From the NCBI RefSeq assembly GCF_022376445.1, contig NW_025955056.1:62001-126000 (forward strand): DNA of 64,000 nucleotides, in the 5' to 3' direction. The translations under genes and the position numbers were made by a program. The notes under the pieces were generated by a model, which was given only the letters and a program-made list of their open reading frames with translations, did not search any database and was not told the DNA's origin. This document shows, in pieces, positions 23,822 to 35,869 of this stretch. The first letter of the stretch is position 1; each line of letters begins with the position of its first letter. This DNA comes from Fomitopsis serialis. Its lineage: Eukaryota > Basidiomycota > Agaricomycetes > Polyporales > Fomitopsidaceae.

Positions 23822-26800
23822 CTACATGTCCCACTCATCCCAAACTCCAGGTGTGACAGCCGACGTCGCGCGAGGCGTTGTGATCTCCGACGTCTCCACC
23901 AGCTCGACGATCTTATCCGTGACAACGCCGCGCTCCGACCGTCCTCGGCATGCAACAAGCACCGTCGGGTCTGTTGGCAGCATTCCTTGATATGCCAGGC
24001 GGACGTCCGGGGTCTCAATGACCTGTACGAGCTTGCCCGTCTGCACTGTGCGCACTTCGACGAACTCTGGCGAGAAGAGCAAGATATGGTCGCCTCTGTG
24101 TGCGAACGCGGTCGCTTTCGCCTCCCAGCGGAGATACCCCGCTGAGCGGCACGGCACCCCATGCTTGTCGATGTAGCATCCGACATCTGAGAACATGCAT
24201 GAGAACCGGTGCGACCCACCGACCACGCGCGTTGGACGTACCATCATAAACGACCAATATTTCCTCATTTAGACAGCGCACGAGTCCCAATGGCTTTGCA
24301 TCTTGACAGCGACTCTTCAGCGCGTATAACGGTGCACTGCTGTCCGCCCCTCCGAACTTCGGAATGACAGCCGGATTCACACTGGATGCACCCGGACTGC
24401 GTGGAGATGATGGGTAAGTGGAGCCTCCCCAAACAGGACGAAGACATACTTGGTGGGGTCGACAATCGTGATGCCCCGTTCATGACATACCCCGATGCGA
24501 GTGTGTAGCGCCGTGAAGTCATGCGAGTCTTTCGGGATCGGACAGGCTACGGAAGTGCAAGGAACACAATTGAGCATTACACGACATCATCTCCAGAGGA
24601 TCAAATACCTCGCCAAACGGTCGATAATTTGATGGTGCGCCTGACTGTGTATTTCGTCTCGGCGGGAATGGTGCTTCATCTGAACGCACAACCTCTATAG
24701 CATTGAAGAAGACCTGCAGAATCCGCTTTGATGCATACAGGACTATCCAGCGGATCAGTGACAATACTTCCTTGATCCAAAAAAGCTGCACGCACTCATG
24801 TGGCGATTCCCGATCTTGGCTGCACGAAAAACAGTACGCCACCGTCATGGCCTGCAATGACCTGCCGGGTCGATTCCAGGTGCTCCGTCGTCGACTGGCC
24901 TGCAGCTGCACGTGAGATGAGGTCGAGCGAGTAGGCGTACAGGTAGTGGTCTGAGAGGATCAGCAGCTTGTTGAACTCGGGCAGGGCAACCATGCTTGTC
25001 GCATTCGACAATTGAGAACTTTGTGTAGTCTGAACGGAAGGCACATGCCACAACGGACACAAGCAGGTAAGTTTAGGCCAGACCCAGTCCGAGGGTCACA
25101 TACCGAATTCATTGCGTAGCGCGGCATATACGCCAGAGGCACAGCCGACCACGAGTAAGCTCTTCCCTCCGCTAACTGTCCAAGTCTCGTGTGGTGACAC
25201 CTTGATAGCAAACAGATTTACGCACTCATTGGAGCCACAGCAGTGATCTTCCTGTCAGGTTCCCGACCTGCGGGACCAACGACTCCGAATACCTGAAGAA
25301 CCTTTCGTGGACAGTATGTGGGGCAAACCACTACACATCGCCCGCCCGTTCCTTCAGTGCGCAAGAACTCCATGGCTAGAAAGCACTTACCATGTTCGAC
25401 TCCTGCTGGCCTCCCGCACCGCAAGCGCATCCGTCAGCGCGCAACGCCACCTCTCCCGGACCGTCTCGCTATTCGCGAACAGGGTATACCGCCGGCGAGA
25501 CTTCTCATACGCATGATAGATCGTGAACGGCCATACGTCGCGGTAGTTGCTCCGGAAGTGGAACAGACTGCCGTCCTCCGCTGCTCCTTTCGTTCTCTGG
25601 CGGGTCCGAGAAGAGCCGAGCGCAGATACTCAGAGGGATGGCTGTGATGCAATGTGAGCGGCGCAGAAGAAACTGGGACTAACGTCGGAGTACTTACGCG
25701 GGAGACTACAGATCGCTTGGTAACTCCGCCGGGACGGCTCTCCGGCTTCAGAAGCAGCACTGCGATGGGACAAACTTGAGTGGGACGTCACGCCACGAAG
25801 CACGCCTGCTTACGGTAGTTGTCGAGGAGGGCAACGTGCAGATCGATCCATCTGTACGTGGCACCTCGAGCTGGCTCATCTTCTCATTCCACCTTCTCCC
25901 GAGCGGACCGGAATACACCAGCGTCCGCTTCTCGTCATACAGGTCGAGTCCTGCCACCCCAATCAGCACCTCCAAGCGCACATACAACGCCGAAGGGCAG
26001 CGCCACGCACCAAGATCTCGCCCTTCTGGTAGGACAGGCTCTCGCAAGCTCCCAGAACTTGACCTTGTCCTCTGCCGCGGCGATGCCGGGCTGGGTGCTC
26101 TTCACGAACGTCTTTAGGATCTCCAGAATGATCGGAGCGTCTCCTGGTCGGGGTGGTCTGGCGCCGTGTGTCCTTCGCGTTGTCGAGCAGGAGGCATAGA
26201 CGCGGGAGGCGCGTCACCGGCCGCGAGAGGAAAGTGATGAGGTCGCGTTTTCGAACACGTGGGTCCTGCATGCACTGCTGATGAAGTACTGATACCGCGA
26301 GTTGCGCTTCAGCTCCGTGCGGTGCCGCGCTCCGGCCAAGGATAATGTTTGATATATTCCTCGTACGGCGACATGAACTGTAGGACATCTGAGAACATAT
26401 TCAGTTGCGTGAAATGACAAGCTGAGAGGTGGCGTACGATTCATGACAATCTCCGCCACGCTATCAATCAACGGATGAAACTCGCGCTGCTTCTGGAAGA
26501 GACTCCCGAGCATCCGCTGGTGCTGGTCGTGGATCTCGTCGAGGTTGTAGAAGACTTCTTTCACGAAGCCCTGCAAGCGGTGTTGCGGTACCGGCGACGT
26601 ATTCACCAGCGGTTCCACGAAGACCTACAGCGATGATCCGTCAGGTGCTGTCCGGGTCTGAGACAGGTGAACGAAGGACCTCCTTGACTAACAAGAGATC
26701 GTTGACATAATCTCTCTCGGACTTGATGATCTCGAACATAATCGACTGCCGTGTCACTCCCGCTTGTCGAGCACCTCGCGCGCTTCAGGCGGAACGAGCT

Positions 26801-27458
26801 TGTACCATTCCTGGTCGTTCTCGGGCAGCTCTCCCGCCTGAAAGCGCCGGAGGCCTTCCTCTGATGCGAGACTAGCGCGATCGGCGCATTAATGAAACAT
26901 CTGCACGGGGTGTGCGGAAAAGACCTACGTCAGACCGGAGAGCTCCTCAGAAAGTTCCGTCGGCGTAAACTGGCACAATGCAAGACATGTGAAGGCGAAT
27001 ACGCGATGACGGGATAGACACACCTCCGGGCTGCTCGTCGAAGACGTCGACACGAACGACGGCGGTCTTGACGAACGATGAATGGGGCTCACCGTCAGCT
27101 CACTCCGCGTCGCTCGGTGCGCAAGAGACGGCGGGCCAGGGCGAAGCGAGGCGCGCTGGGATGAAGACCGGTAGAGTTGGGGCTCGGGAAACCTGATACG
27201 GTTCGCATCCTGTTCGACGTAACTCGAAGGGCGACTGGTGGGACGAGACGGGGCATCCAGGCTGATCCTAGGGGCGAGCGGGGAGAGTTGAGAGGAGGAG
27301 TAGCCGCCATAGCCGGAATCGGTGTAATAACTAGAAGTGGAGGGGTCATGAGACGATGATGGCAGAAGATATGCTGACCAGGCAGAGGAGGGAGATGGGT
27401 TGGTTGGAGGGGCAGCTCCTGAGGGGATAGCAACGTGGGGGTGTGGTCTGCGTGCCAT
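23822..27458 (-). CDS. Rho guanine nucleotide exchange factor with CNH domain (Rom2/Rgf type)
   Basis: This is a RhoGEF of the fungal Rom1/Rom2/Rgf family, which activates Rho1 for cell-wall glucan synthesis and actin polarity. From ATG 27458 a Ser/Pro-rich N-terminus (SSYYTDSGYGGYSSSQLSPL) is followed by WYKLVPPEAREVLDKRE and the DH domain start SIMFEIIKSERDYVNDLLLV. The DH domain continues FVEPLVNTSPVPQHRLQGF, VFYNLDEIHDQHQRML and FHPLIDSVAEIVMN. A PH-like segment lies near 25950-26100. The C-terminal third is a CNH domain: YLYAYSLDLI, the AGHDGGVLFF type stretch, DVGCYIDKHGVP and LLFSPEFVEVRTVQTGKLVQ. It ends VWDEWDM at 23822-23824. One base is missing at about 26757, between DKRE and TRQSIM. 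A DEP domain, common in this family, was not located. The exon borders in the middle are approximate. Confidence 0.85.
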
Positions 27459-28911
27459 GGATCATCGCCGGCACGTCTGGGTGTAGAGTTCGAGGTCGTA
27501 GCAGTTATACTGGTACACAGCATCAACTGCGATGGGCGGTGCGATTGCTGGCTCGTATACGCGTGCTGCTATCGTCACGAGACTCAGCAGAGCAGAAATA
27601 GAGGTGCAAGCTGCACAGCAACTCACGAAAATGGGCTCCAGCTCCAGGGACCAGGACTCCCTCAAGCTCCTCGGTGCATATAACCAAAGTCACAAGGAGA
27701 GCTGCCTCTCTTTAGCAAGTGACGCGGTGCACGTGCCGTCCATGCATACGCGACGCGACGCGTCACTTCATCGGATTCGGGATTGCCTGCAAAATCACCG
27801 GCAGAAAGACTGCAGGAAGGTGCCATGAAGGAGCATAAGAACGAATGCGTCGTGCAGGAAAGTAGTCTGCCTCGTGCATGGGAAGGCTGGTAATGTAGCT
27901 TCTTGGCCGTGAACTAGCCATCGGCTTTTACCGAGGTACTCGGTATGTCTAATGTCTATCACAATCTAAGATGTACGTCGTCTCGAATACTTCCGCAAAT
28001 CTCAATTCACGACGTTCGATTCTGACCCAAACCCTTCTCACCACAGCCTGAATTTTCTGGGTCTGACTCGGAGTCGCCCTTTCGTCGCTGCAACGTTCGC
28101 GCTGTCAAGCAGTTCCGAGTCAGCGCCAGTAACGGTATTGACATTGCAGCACTATTCTCCATCATGGATCCTGTCCACTGGTCTCGTACCCACCCGATGG
28201 GAGGATGTCGTACCCTATCCGCGTTAGTGAGGTGTGCGGTGATAGGGTGTGACATCCTCCCATCGGATGGGTACGAGACCACTGTCCACAGTTATTCATT
28301 GCTTCAGACACAGCCTAAACTGCGATCGCCGACAGGTTTGTCATATCCCTATCTTATCACAGTACCACATAACGTAGGGTAGGGTATGATACGAAGTACT
28401 AAGCACGGCGACAAGCGTCGCCTGTATCTCTTCTTCACCAGTCGTTATTCGGTAACCAAGTGAATGGCAAAGATACACCTGTTCTGAATCCATATCACAC
28501 GAACAAAAATGATGCGACGAAAGGTCATTGAGCGTGGTCATTCGGATCATAAGCGTTTCTGGTTTGTACTATACAAACGAAACCTCTCGAACCCGAAAGC
28601 TATGCTCAGAGGCCTATCGCGAGTGAGCCAGGAAAGGGGCGGTGGACGTGGAGAGTAGACAACAGGTATCAAACCGATGCATGTATGTATGAGGGGCAAG
28701 TTCAGACAGACACAAAGGCAAAAGAGTTCTGCTTCTCGACAGGTATTACAAACAGCTGGCAGGTGTGTAAAAAGGGCGAATACTGTATGAAGCCGCAAGC
28801 GTGAGGTATCACGACGACAGGCGAACGCAACACAAGACAAATACGGAATTCGGTTCAAGGAAACCAGAGTTCGGGACGGGAACGAGCCCCTTTTGCCGCA
28901 CCCTCAAACGC
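27459..28911. other. intergenic region containing a long hairpin
   Basis: No gene is supported. The left part must hold the RhoGEF promoter, read to the left. A 103-bp near-perfect inverted repeat lies at 28179-28281 and is listed separately. The right part is the 3' flank of the GPI-anchored protein gene. Confidence 0.5.
28179..28281. repeat. near-perfect inverted repeat, 41-bp arms
   Basis: The left arm at 28179-28219 (starting TGGTCTCGTACCC, ending TACCCTATC) is the reverse complement of the right arm at 28241-28281, with 3 mismatches in 41 positions. The spacer is 21 nt. Both arms contain GATGGGAGGATGT in the same register. I see no terminal target-site duplication. Possible explanations are a small MITE-like element, a two-copy head-to-head insertion, or a hairpin RNA precursor. 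Confidence 0.85.
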
Positions 28912-29807
28912 TTAAGCGAGGAGGGCAATGGCACCGACGCCGACGACACCAGCAGCGAGAGCGTTGACAGCGTTCGCCAGAGCGCCAGAGGTGGTCGAGG
29001 TCGCGGAAGCGGCACCCGAGGAAGTGCTGCAAATTGACGAGGATTGTTAGTAGGCTGATACGAACCGCGTGGACATGTCAACATACCCGGAGGCAGAGGT
29101 CGCCGAAGAGCGACCAGAGCTGGCAGAGCTAGCGCCCGAGGAGGCGGACGAGCCGGCTGACGAAGAAGCAGCTGTAGCGGACGAGCTAGAGGCGGAAGTG
29201 GAAGACGAGGCACCTGCTGCTGAGCTAGAAGAGCCGCTGGCGGCAGAGCTAGAGCCAGAAGAGGTCAAGCAGCTGCTGTCTGCGGGTATTGTGTCACTTC
29301 ATGTTGCGTGTACAAAACAGCGCTACTTACCACCGGCCGCGACGATGAAACCACCGGACTGAGCGGTCGTGCCCGTGCTGTCCTTGAGGGTGAGGACAAG
29401 ATCAGTACCGGAGGTGATGTTAGTCGTCCAGGTGAACGGAGAGCTCTGGAGGGGACCGTAACTCTGCTGAGCGTCACCATTGGGGTTCGACTGGAGGTTG
29501 AAGCTGTACACTGTGAACAAAATTGCTCGCTGATAGGGGGGCTGTCGACATACCTCAAGAAGAATGGAGCTGAGCCAATGTTAGCCGGCTCGAGACATGG
29601 CACAGGACAGAAACGACATACCAGTACCACCCGTGAAGGTGATAGCCGTCGGCTCGCACTCAACAACGTTTCCCCTGCACGCAGCACAGGTCAGGAAGAG
29701 GCCAACGGATAGACGCTCGTCGAGCAAACGCTTACGGGAGTGTTGACAGTGAGGCCAGAGGCACTGGCAACGAGGGCAGCGGCGGTGAAGAGGATGGCGG
29801 ACTTCAT
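28912..29807 (-). CDS. secreted Ser-rich GPI-anchored wall protein
   Basis: This is a small secreted protein of the Ser/Thr-rich GPI-anchored family common in basidiomycetes. From ATG 29807 the start MKSAILFTAAALVASASG is a classical signal peptide, followed by LTVNTP. Later exons give VVECEPTAITFTGGTG, then APFFLE, then YSFNLQSNPNGDAQQS, SPFTWTTNITSGTDLVL and LKDSTGTTAQSGGFIVAAG, the pattern of the Kre9/KNH-like N-terminal domain. A stretch of about 70 residues made almost only of Ser, Ala and Thr follows. The end NALAAGVVGVGAIALLA is a hydrophobic GPI-attachment tail, with the stop at 28912-28914. About five exons. It is expected at the plasma membrane or cell wall. The precise role is unknown. 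Confidence 0.82.
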
Positions 29808-29904
29808 CTTTGCTGTTGGGATCGCGGAAACACAGACGACGGGACGGGGAGTGCTTGTGGGAAGGGGAAGAACGAACCGGCGAATGATGCATGGCAGACG
29901 GCGT

Positions 29905-29912
29905 CTTATAAG
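29905..29912 (-). promoter_or_regulatory. TATA-like element of the GPI-protein gene
   Basis: On the minus strand the word CTTATAAG lies about 98-105 bp upstream of the ATG at 29807, a typical distance for a TATA box of a well-expressed fungal gene. It is palindromic in itself, so its orientation is set only by the gene. Confidence 0.5.
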
Positions 29913-31062
29913 CCCGGAGAAAACCGGCGTCACCTGTTTGGTCCGCGAGCGCCGAGGCACCTCCGCGCTCGGCGGCAACACTCGCTGGCTGCTCCCATCA
30001 TCGTCTCGGTCCTTCTCGTCGGCGCACCCTCCTCCTCGGCCGTTGCGCACGCCAGCCTTCCCAGCACGCTGGTCCCCTCCCCCCTACCCCCTAAAGTTAT
30101 TTTTTCTCTTTTTTCTGTCGGGCCGTCTGCTACACGGTTTCACGGTGGTTCCATTGTCATCAACGCTATGATTCATCAATGACCGCGGCCCGGTCGTGTC
30201 ACGTCTTCTGTGCAACAACCGAGCCCATGCACGAAACTAGCCAAGAGATCCGCGTCTCGTTGGGCCCATCTCCGTCCCACAATTCACATGGAATACGCAC
30301 CGCACATACGTCAGTGTAGATAGACGAGTCGTCATGGATAGGAGTATCGTCCGTGCATTGCTGACTAGCGACCTGGACTGTTCACGGAAGACTTTCATCT
30401 CGGGAACTGGTATCTCGTCTGTCAGTCAAAACGGAGACCGAGACGGAGATCTGTCTTCCAGATGTTTCGGCCAAGTGACCAAGACAGAATGTCCTGTCCT
30501 GCCTAGACTCTTGGATGCTTGGGTGGACACCCCGCTTCGTGTGGATTCTCCCCGAAGGGGAGAACGTTGAGTAGCGCGGTATGCGTCGATGGCCTAAGTA
30601 GTCGCTAGAGACAAGGGCCCGGAGTGAACTGACGTGTTGGCATCCGACGCCCGTAGACCATGCTGCACTCATGTGCACTACAACCAGACGCGTGCCCATC
30701 GGTCAAGAATAACTCGAGCAGTTAGTGGCTGCGTATGACGTTCAGTTGTGTGCACGCCTATTCCTCGCGCAGGACGCAATGAGCGTGCGAGCGATGAGGA
30801 TACTTCAAGAACGCGGGCGAATAGAGTTGTGCTGCCTGCGAGCGCTCGGAGGCCGTCTGGTCTGACGCTGCATGTCGTGCGTGAGTCGCCACGCTGCTGA
30901 CGGTCGGACCGGGTGCTTGCAGCGAGCTTGAGCTCGGATGAGAAGCAGTAGGGAATCTCAGCAGATGTGACATTGTGTATGGCTACATTAATAATGATAT
31001 TCGTACCTGTCCAGAAATACAGCTGTAGCGTTTTGCGTTCTCTGCTCGTATTGCGTATCCCA
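29913..31062. other. intergenic, promoter of the GPI gene and 3' flank of SQT1
   Basis: A pyrimidine-rich tract (TCCCCTCCCCCCTACCCCC followed by TTATTTTTTC) lies at about 30065-30115. No open frame in the rest looks like a protein. Confidence 0.45.
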
Positions 31063-32479
31063 TCATTCAGTCGTGAAGACCAGACAGACACCGTCGTCCC
31101 CAGCGCTGACGACCACACCACCTTCAAGCCCGAGAGCCGCACCAAGAATAGGACCGTGGTGGCCCTTGTGTGCACGGACGAGTGTGCCCGTTCGCGCGTC
31201 CCACGTCCGCAGTGTCTTGTCAGCAGAGCCAGACACGACCAGGTGTCCCTTCGGCGCAGGCAAAGGCAACAGACTCGTCACCGCGTCCTAGAGAGCGCAA
31301 ATCCACGTCAGAACCATACAGACGGGTTAGGACCACGCCCGGCGGCGAGAACACGCCGACGGCGCGAAACTGCACCCACAACTCACCTCGTGCTCGAGCG
31401 TCGCCCGCAAGCGCATCGTGCCCAGATCCCAGATACACGCCTTGCCGTCCGTCGCGCCCGTCACCACAACGCCTCCCGCGCTCTGTGTCGCCGCGCCGGG
31501 CGTGAGCTCGACGAACGTGACCGCCTCGACGCTCTCGTCCTCCTTGTGCCCGCCGAGCGCGCTGACGACCTCGCCCCTACTCAGACTGACGACGCGCACG
31601 CTGCCCGTTGCGCCCCCGACGACGGCGAGCGTCGACGCGGGGTTCACCGCGAGCGAGGTGATCCCGCCCATGTCGAACCGCGCGTCGGTCGCGGTGAGCT
31701 TGAAGACGGGCGTGGGTGAGCGCGGATCCCAGAAGATGAGCGTGCCTTCCGCGTCCGCGGTGATGATCCGCTTCCCGTCGGGCGTGAAGTCCCCACATTG
31801 GACGGGCGCGGTGTGTCCCGCGAGGACTTGCATTGTGTTACCGGAGGGAAGCTGCCAGAGCCAGACTGTTGAGTCGTTTGATCCGGCCAGTAGGACGTTT
31901 CCTTTTGGATGCCAGCGTAACCACTGTAATGAACAGAATGCGTGAGTGAACATTGCGATGGACAGGATGTTGGCTGTGTACCATGACTTCGTCGGGACCT
32001 TGGAGCTCCGTCAGAAACTCCCACAGCTTCCAGTTCTCCTTGCCCACTCTCCGCCAAATGCGGACCTTGCCGTCCATCCCACCCGTCGAGATCAGCTCTC
32101 CATCAGAGCTGAACGCCGTGCTCGTCACGCTGTCCGTATGGCCCGTCAGCTTCACGATCTCGTCCCCGGTGGTGTAGTCCCAGATATATCCGAGGTCGTC
32201 CTCCCCGCCCGATGCGGCGATGGGTGCGACGGGATGTGTGGAGACTGCGAAGACGGACTTGCGGTGCGTCGGGAAGTGTTGTATGGAGTTGTCCTCGTAG
32301 ACGATCTCTTCGTCTGACTGGGGTCCGCCCTCGCCGCCCATCATCTCCCCCTCGGCGTCGTCTTCATCCATGAGGTCGTCGCCATCATCGGCGACCTCGA
32401 TGTAGACATCGTTCGGGTCGATAAACTCCTCCTCCTCGCCCTCCTCGATCTGTTCGTTTTCAACGTGGTCTTGCTCCAT
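31063..32479 (-). CDS. SQT1: WD40 ribosome-assembly chaperone Sqt1/AAMP family
   Basis: Sqt1 in yeast is the dedicated chaperone of ribosomal protein uL16 (Rpl10); AAMP is the animal member. From ATG 32479 an acidic N-terminus (QIEEGEEEEFIDPNDVYIEV, DDLMDEDDAEG) is followed by WD repeats. These include FAVSTHPVAPIAASGGEDD with YIWDYTTGDEI, LTGHTDSVTSTAFSSDGELI with KVRIWRR, LRWHPKGNVLLAGSNDSTV, LAGHTAPVQCGDFTPDGKRI, and a final VVSGSADKTLRTWDARTG and VVSAGDDGVCLVF. The acidic N-terminus with a single WD40 propeller is the family signature. The stop is at 31063-31065. Three or four exons, and no frameshift is needed. It is divergent from the carnitine acyltransferase gene. Confidence 0.9.
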
Positions 32480-33394
32480 TAATACTCGGTCTGCGTAGTA
32501 TTTGTAAGTTGTGCGTATAGGGAAGCTATCAGGCGGGATGCGGACCTCTGGTGCACGGGCCCTTTTGAGGAGGAGGTGCGAGGGACGCGTAAGCGATGAG
32601 TAAGAGACGGTCGTCGGTTCCGGCGGTGCGCAGACTGAATCAGCAAGGGCAGCTGACTGTACCGTACCGCGCGCAGGCGTTGTACGAGATCTGTCAGAGA
32701 TTTTGTGATCGTAAGATGATCGCGCGCAAGTGAGACACGCCCACGTGAGCTCTACCGCGTCTGTGGCACCTATTATTTTCGACGCCTTCGAGCAAGCGAT
32801 GTCGCAAGGACGCTGAGGGCGAGAACACTGACTCAAAGCCGGGGCTATTGCCGTTGAATCTCATGGAACTTTGCTGCACTGAATACCGGTGACAGTGAAT
32901 CGTCGGTGACGTATCGGCCATTCAGTCAATATCATCATGGCGAAAACAGGTATCAAGACCGAATGCCAAGCAGACAAACCTGTCTTGATGATTGTCACTG
33001 TGACGAGCGGCCACGAAATGGTCATCTCAGAAAGACATGTATATAATGGAGCTCGACTGACTGACGCGTTCCCAAGTCTTGGTTCTCGTGCTACTTGTAG
33101 CTGATGAGGTCTGCTGTACAGACTGCGCAAGCAGTGTCTCAACGAAACCCAGTTCTTTATTCCGACCAGCCCCAAGAACATGAGAAATTACGCATGGAGC
33201 GAATGGTCGTACGCGACAAACTCAAAAGATCCCCTACAGCCATCACGTGCATTCATGAAGCGCGTCGGTCGCCCGACCCGTTACCGGCCGTCGAGTACGT
33301 ATTCTGCAGTGAGCACCAGCTCCCCGTCCCCCTCATCATCCTGCGCTACCAAGCACATTGAGTTGCTTGCGGCACCAACCATGCAGCACCCAGC
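32480..33394. promoter_or_regulatory. divergent intergenic region SQT1 / carnitine acyltransferase
   Basis: This interval of 915 bp between two divergent start codons must contain both promoters. Short frames on either strand are unconserved. No distinct element is recognised. Confidence 0.45.
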
Positions 33395-35869
33395 ATGAAC
33401 TATGTCGCTCACATTAAACCCACGAAATCTGTACCTCGCAAAACATACCGTCCTTCGAGTTACCGGTCCATGACGTCTGCGCCAACGCTCGCCCGCCTCC
33501 CGGTCCCCGACCTTCACCAAACGCTGCAGAAATACGTGCAGTCCCTGGATCCGCTTATCCTTGAGGATGAGGCTCGGGGCGGCCTGAGGTTCTCCGAAGC
33601 TCGCCGTATCCGCGAGACGTGGGCGGAGGACTTCGAGCATGGAATCGGGAAAGTATGCCAGGAACGTCTGCTAGGTTAGTGTTAGCATGATGTTTGCAGA
33701 GCGGTGTCCGACCTAAGGGTGCGCGTACTAAGCCCTTGACAGGGCCTCACCCACCAACTGGCTCGACGACAACTTCTGGGTGAAGAAGGCGTACCACGAA
33801 TGGCGGGCTCCCCTCATCGTCAACTCAAATTGGTGGCTGGCCTTTCATAACGACCCAATCATACCGCATGACGTTATCCTGGGCCGTCGTCCTGCTCTCG
33901 GAGCTGTCGGCGTCACTGACTGGCAGGTGCGAAGGGGTGCTTGGCTGGTCCGCCGTACATTGGAGTGGAAGGCTCGTTTAGAAAGGTATGTTATCAACCC
34001 TTAGTCGTCGTGGACGTGCGGAATAATACCCTCATTTTGCCTTGTAAGACCGGATGTCCACATAGGGATAACCAGAGCGGGTGAGTCTAACTAATGCTCG
34101 CTGCATGTCCACCTCTGATATCCTCTAGGCATATGGCTCCGAGATGTCGCAGCGAAGATGTTTAACGTCTCTCGCCTTCCTCACGCGAATAGTGATACTT
34201 GTCAACCTTCCCTTTACCTACCGACCCTGACGCCCGCAAAGTCGTCGTCTTGCTTCATGACTGGTTCTACGCCATCGAGGTACTTGACGAGGACAAACGT
34301 ATGCTCCAGCCCGCAGAAATCGAACGACGCCTGCTGGCTGTCGTCGCAGACGCCGACGGGCGGTTGAAGCGTGGCGAGGTGGCCCCTGCTGTGGGCGTAC
34401 TCACAGCAGACGACCGGGATCGCTGGGCAGAGGTGAGCAGCGAATTTATGATCACCGCTACTTGCTAACCTACAGAACGCAGAACTTGAGCCATCTCCTC
34501 TCCCTGTCGCCTACGAATCATGCCGTGCTTCGTACCATCAATCACTCCCTCTTCGCACTCAGTCTCGACCATTTCACTTACGTACTTCCGTCTGCTGCCT
34601 CTCTCCAACCAGGCTCTCCTCTTCCCGAACCGAACACCGTCCCCGAGGTCACCGCGCACTTGCACAACATCCGCTCCGGACCGACGCCGCGCCCAGGGCA
34701 CAATCGGTGGTATGACAAGGCGTACACGCTCGTCGTCGAGTCGAACACGCGTGCAGGCGCGATCGGCGAGCACTCGCCTGCCGACGCGCTCGTCCCGAGC
34801 ATCTGCGCGGAGTTCGCCGTCGTGGAGGGCATCGACGAGGACGCGTTCCCGCCGCTGCTGCCCGAGGGGCGCATCCCGAGCGCGAGGTCGGTCGAGGGCT
34901 GGGAGCGCCTGGATTGGGTAGTGGATGAGAGGATTAGGAGGGAGTGCGGCGAGGCGGAGCGGAGGGTGAAGACTGTTGTTGAGGACTCGGACGATGGGTT
35001 CCTGTGGTTTGTGGACTACGGTGCGGAGTGGATCAAGAATGAAGGTGCATCTACGTCGCACATTGGCTTGTGCCATGTCAGGAGCTCATCTTTCGTGTAG
35101 CCCGTCTGTCGCCCGACGCATACATCCAGATGGCGATGCAGCTCGCATGGTACCGGATGCACGGCCGCTTCACCGCGACGTACGAGACCGCGTTGACGCG
35201 TCTCTTCAAGAACGGCCGGACGGAGACGATCCGCACGCTCACCACCGACAGCCGCGCGTTCGTCCTCGCCATGGGCGATCCCAAAAGCACAGTACGTATC
35301 GTCGTTCCTTGCCCGCGATCCTCAGCCGCCTCACATCTGTGCCAGCCGCAGGCGCGACGATCGCTGCTGCGCTGTGCGGTGCAGACGCATACGAACCTGA
35401 CGCGCCATGCCGCAACCGGTCGCGGTATCGACCGGCATTTGCTCGGGCTACGGCTGATGCTCGATGGGTCTGCGCGCGAACGGCATGACTTGTTCGACGA
35501 CGAGCTCTTCGCGCTCAGTCAGACGTGGAAGCTGAGTACGAGTGGACTGAGCGAGGGTCATCAGTTCCGTGGCACGGGGTATGATTTCCGGTATGATACT
35601 GTGGTTGATCGTTGATGCTCATCACGTCCTCCAGTTTCGGCGCCGCATATCCTGATGGCTACGGAATCAACTGTGAGTCCGTGTCTCGTATGTCGAAGCT
35701 CGCTGTGTCTCATGCCTGTATAGATCTTGCTGCTCCTAGCATGGTCAAGTTTGGCATCGAGTCGAAGTTCTCCTCACCACTTACATCCACAGCGGGGTTC
35801 AAAGCAGCCATTGGTGAGGCAATGACAGACATGAGATACATTTGTCTCGAGGCCAATTCACATCTGTAG
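33395..35869 (+). CDS. carnitine O-acyltransferase (acetyltransferase type)
   Basis: This is a choline/carnitine acyltransferase, transferring acyl groups between CoA and carnitine for acetyl-unit transport. The N-terminal region LARLPVPDLHQTLQKYVQSL, NWLDDNFWVKKAYHEWRAP and ITDWQ-like VTDWQVRRGAWLVRRTLEWK follows the family. The catalytic His is in GEHSPADALVPS (34765-34800), preceded by WYDKAYTLVVESN. The C-terminus has AYIQMAMQLAWYRMHGRFTATYE and GAAYPDGYGIN, then LAAPSMVKFGIESKFSSP and YICLEANSHL at 35867-35869. The intron at about 35673-35722 joins GIN to YLAAPS correctly. I chose the ATG at 33395; an ATG at 33470 (MTSAPTLARL) is also possible. No clear peroxisomal targeting signal is seen. 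Assignment to the Cat2, Yat1 or Yat2 subgroup is open. The join at 35590-35632 is unresolved. Confidence 0.87.

Noticed and set aside
23822..27458. split of the RhoGEF into separate CNH and GEF genes
   Set aside because: Domain order and direction match known fungal RhoGEF-CNH proteins, and no promoter-like gap separates the parts.
30967..31719. 250-codon open frame antisense to SQT1
   Set aside because: Mirror of the WD40 coding sequence, extremely Arg-rich.
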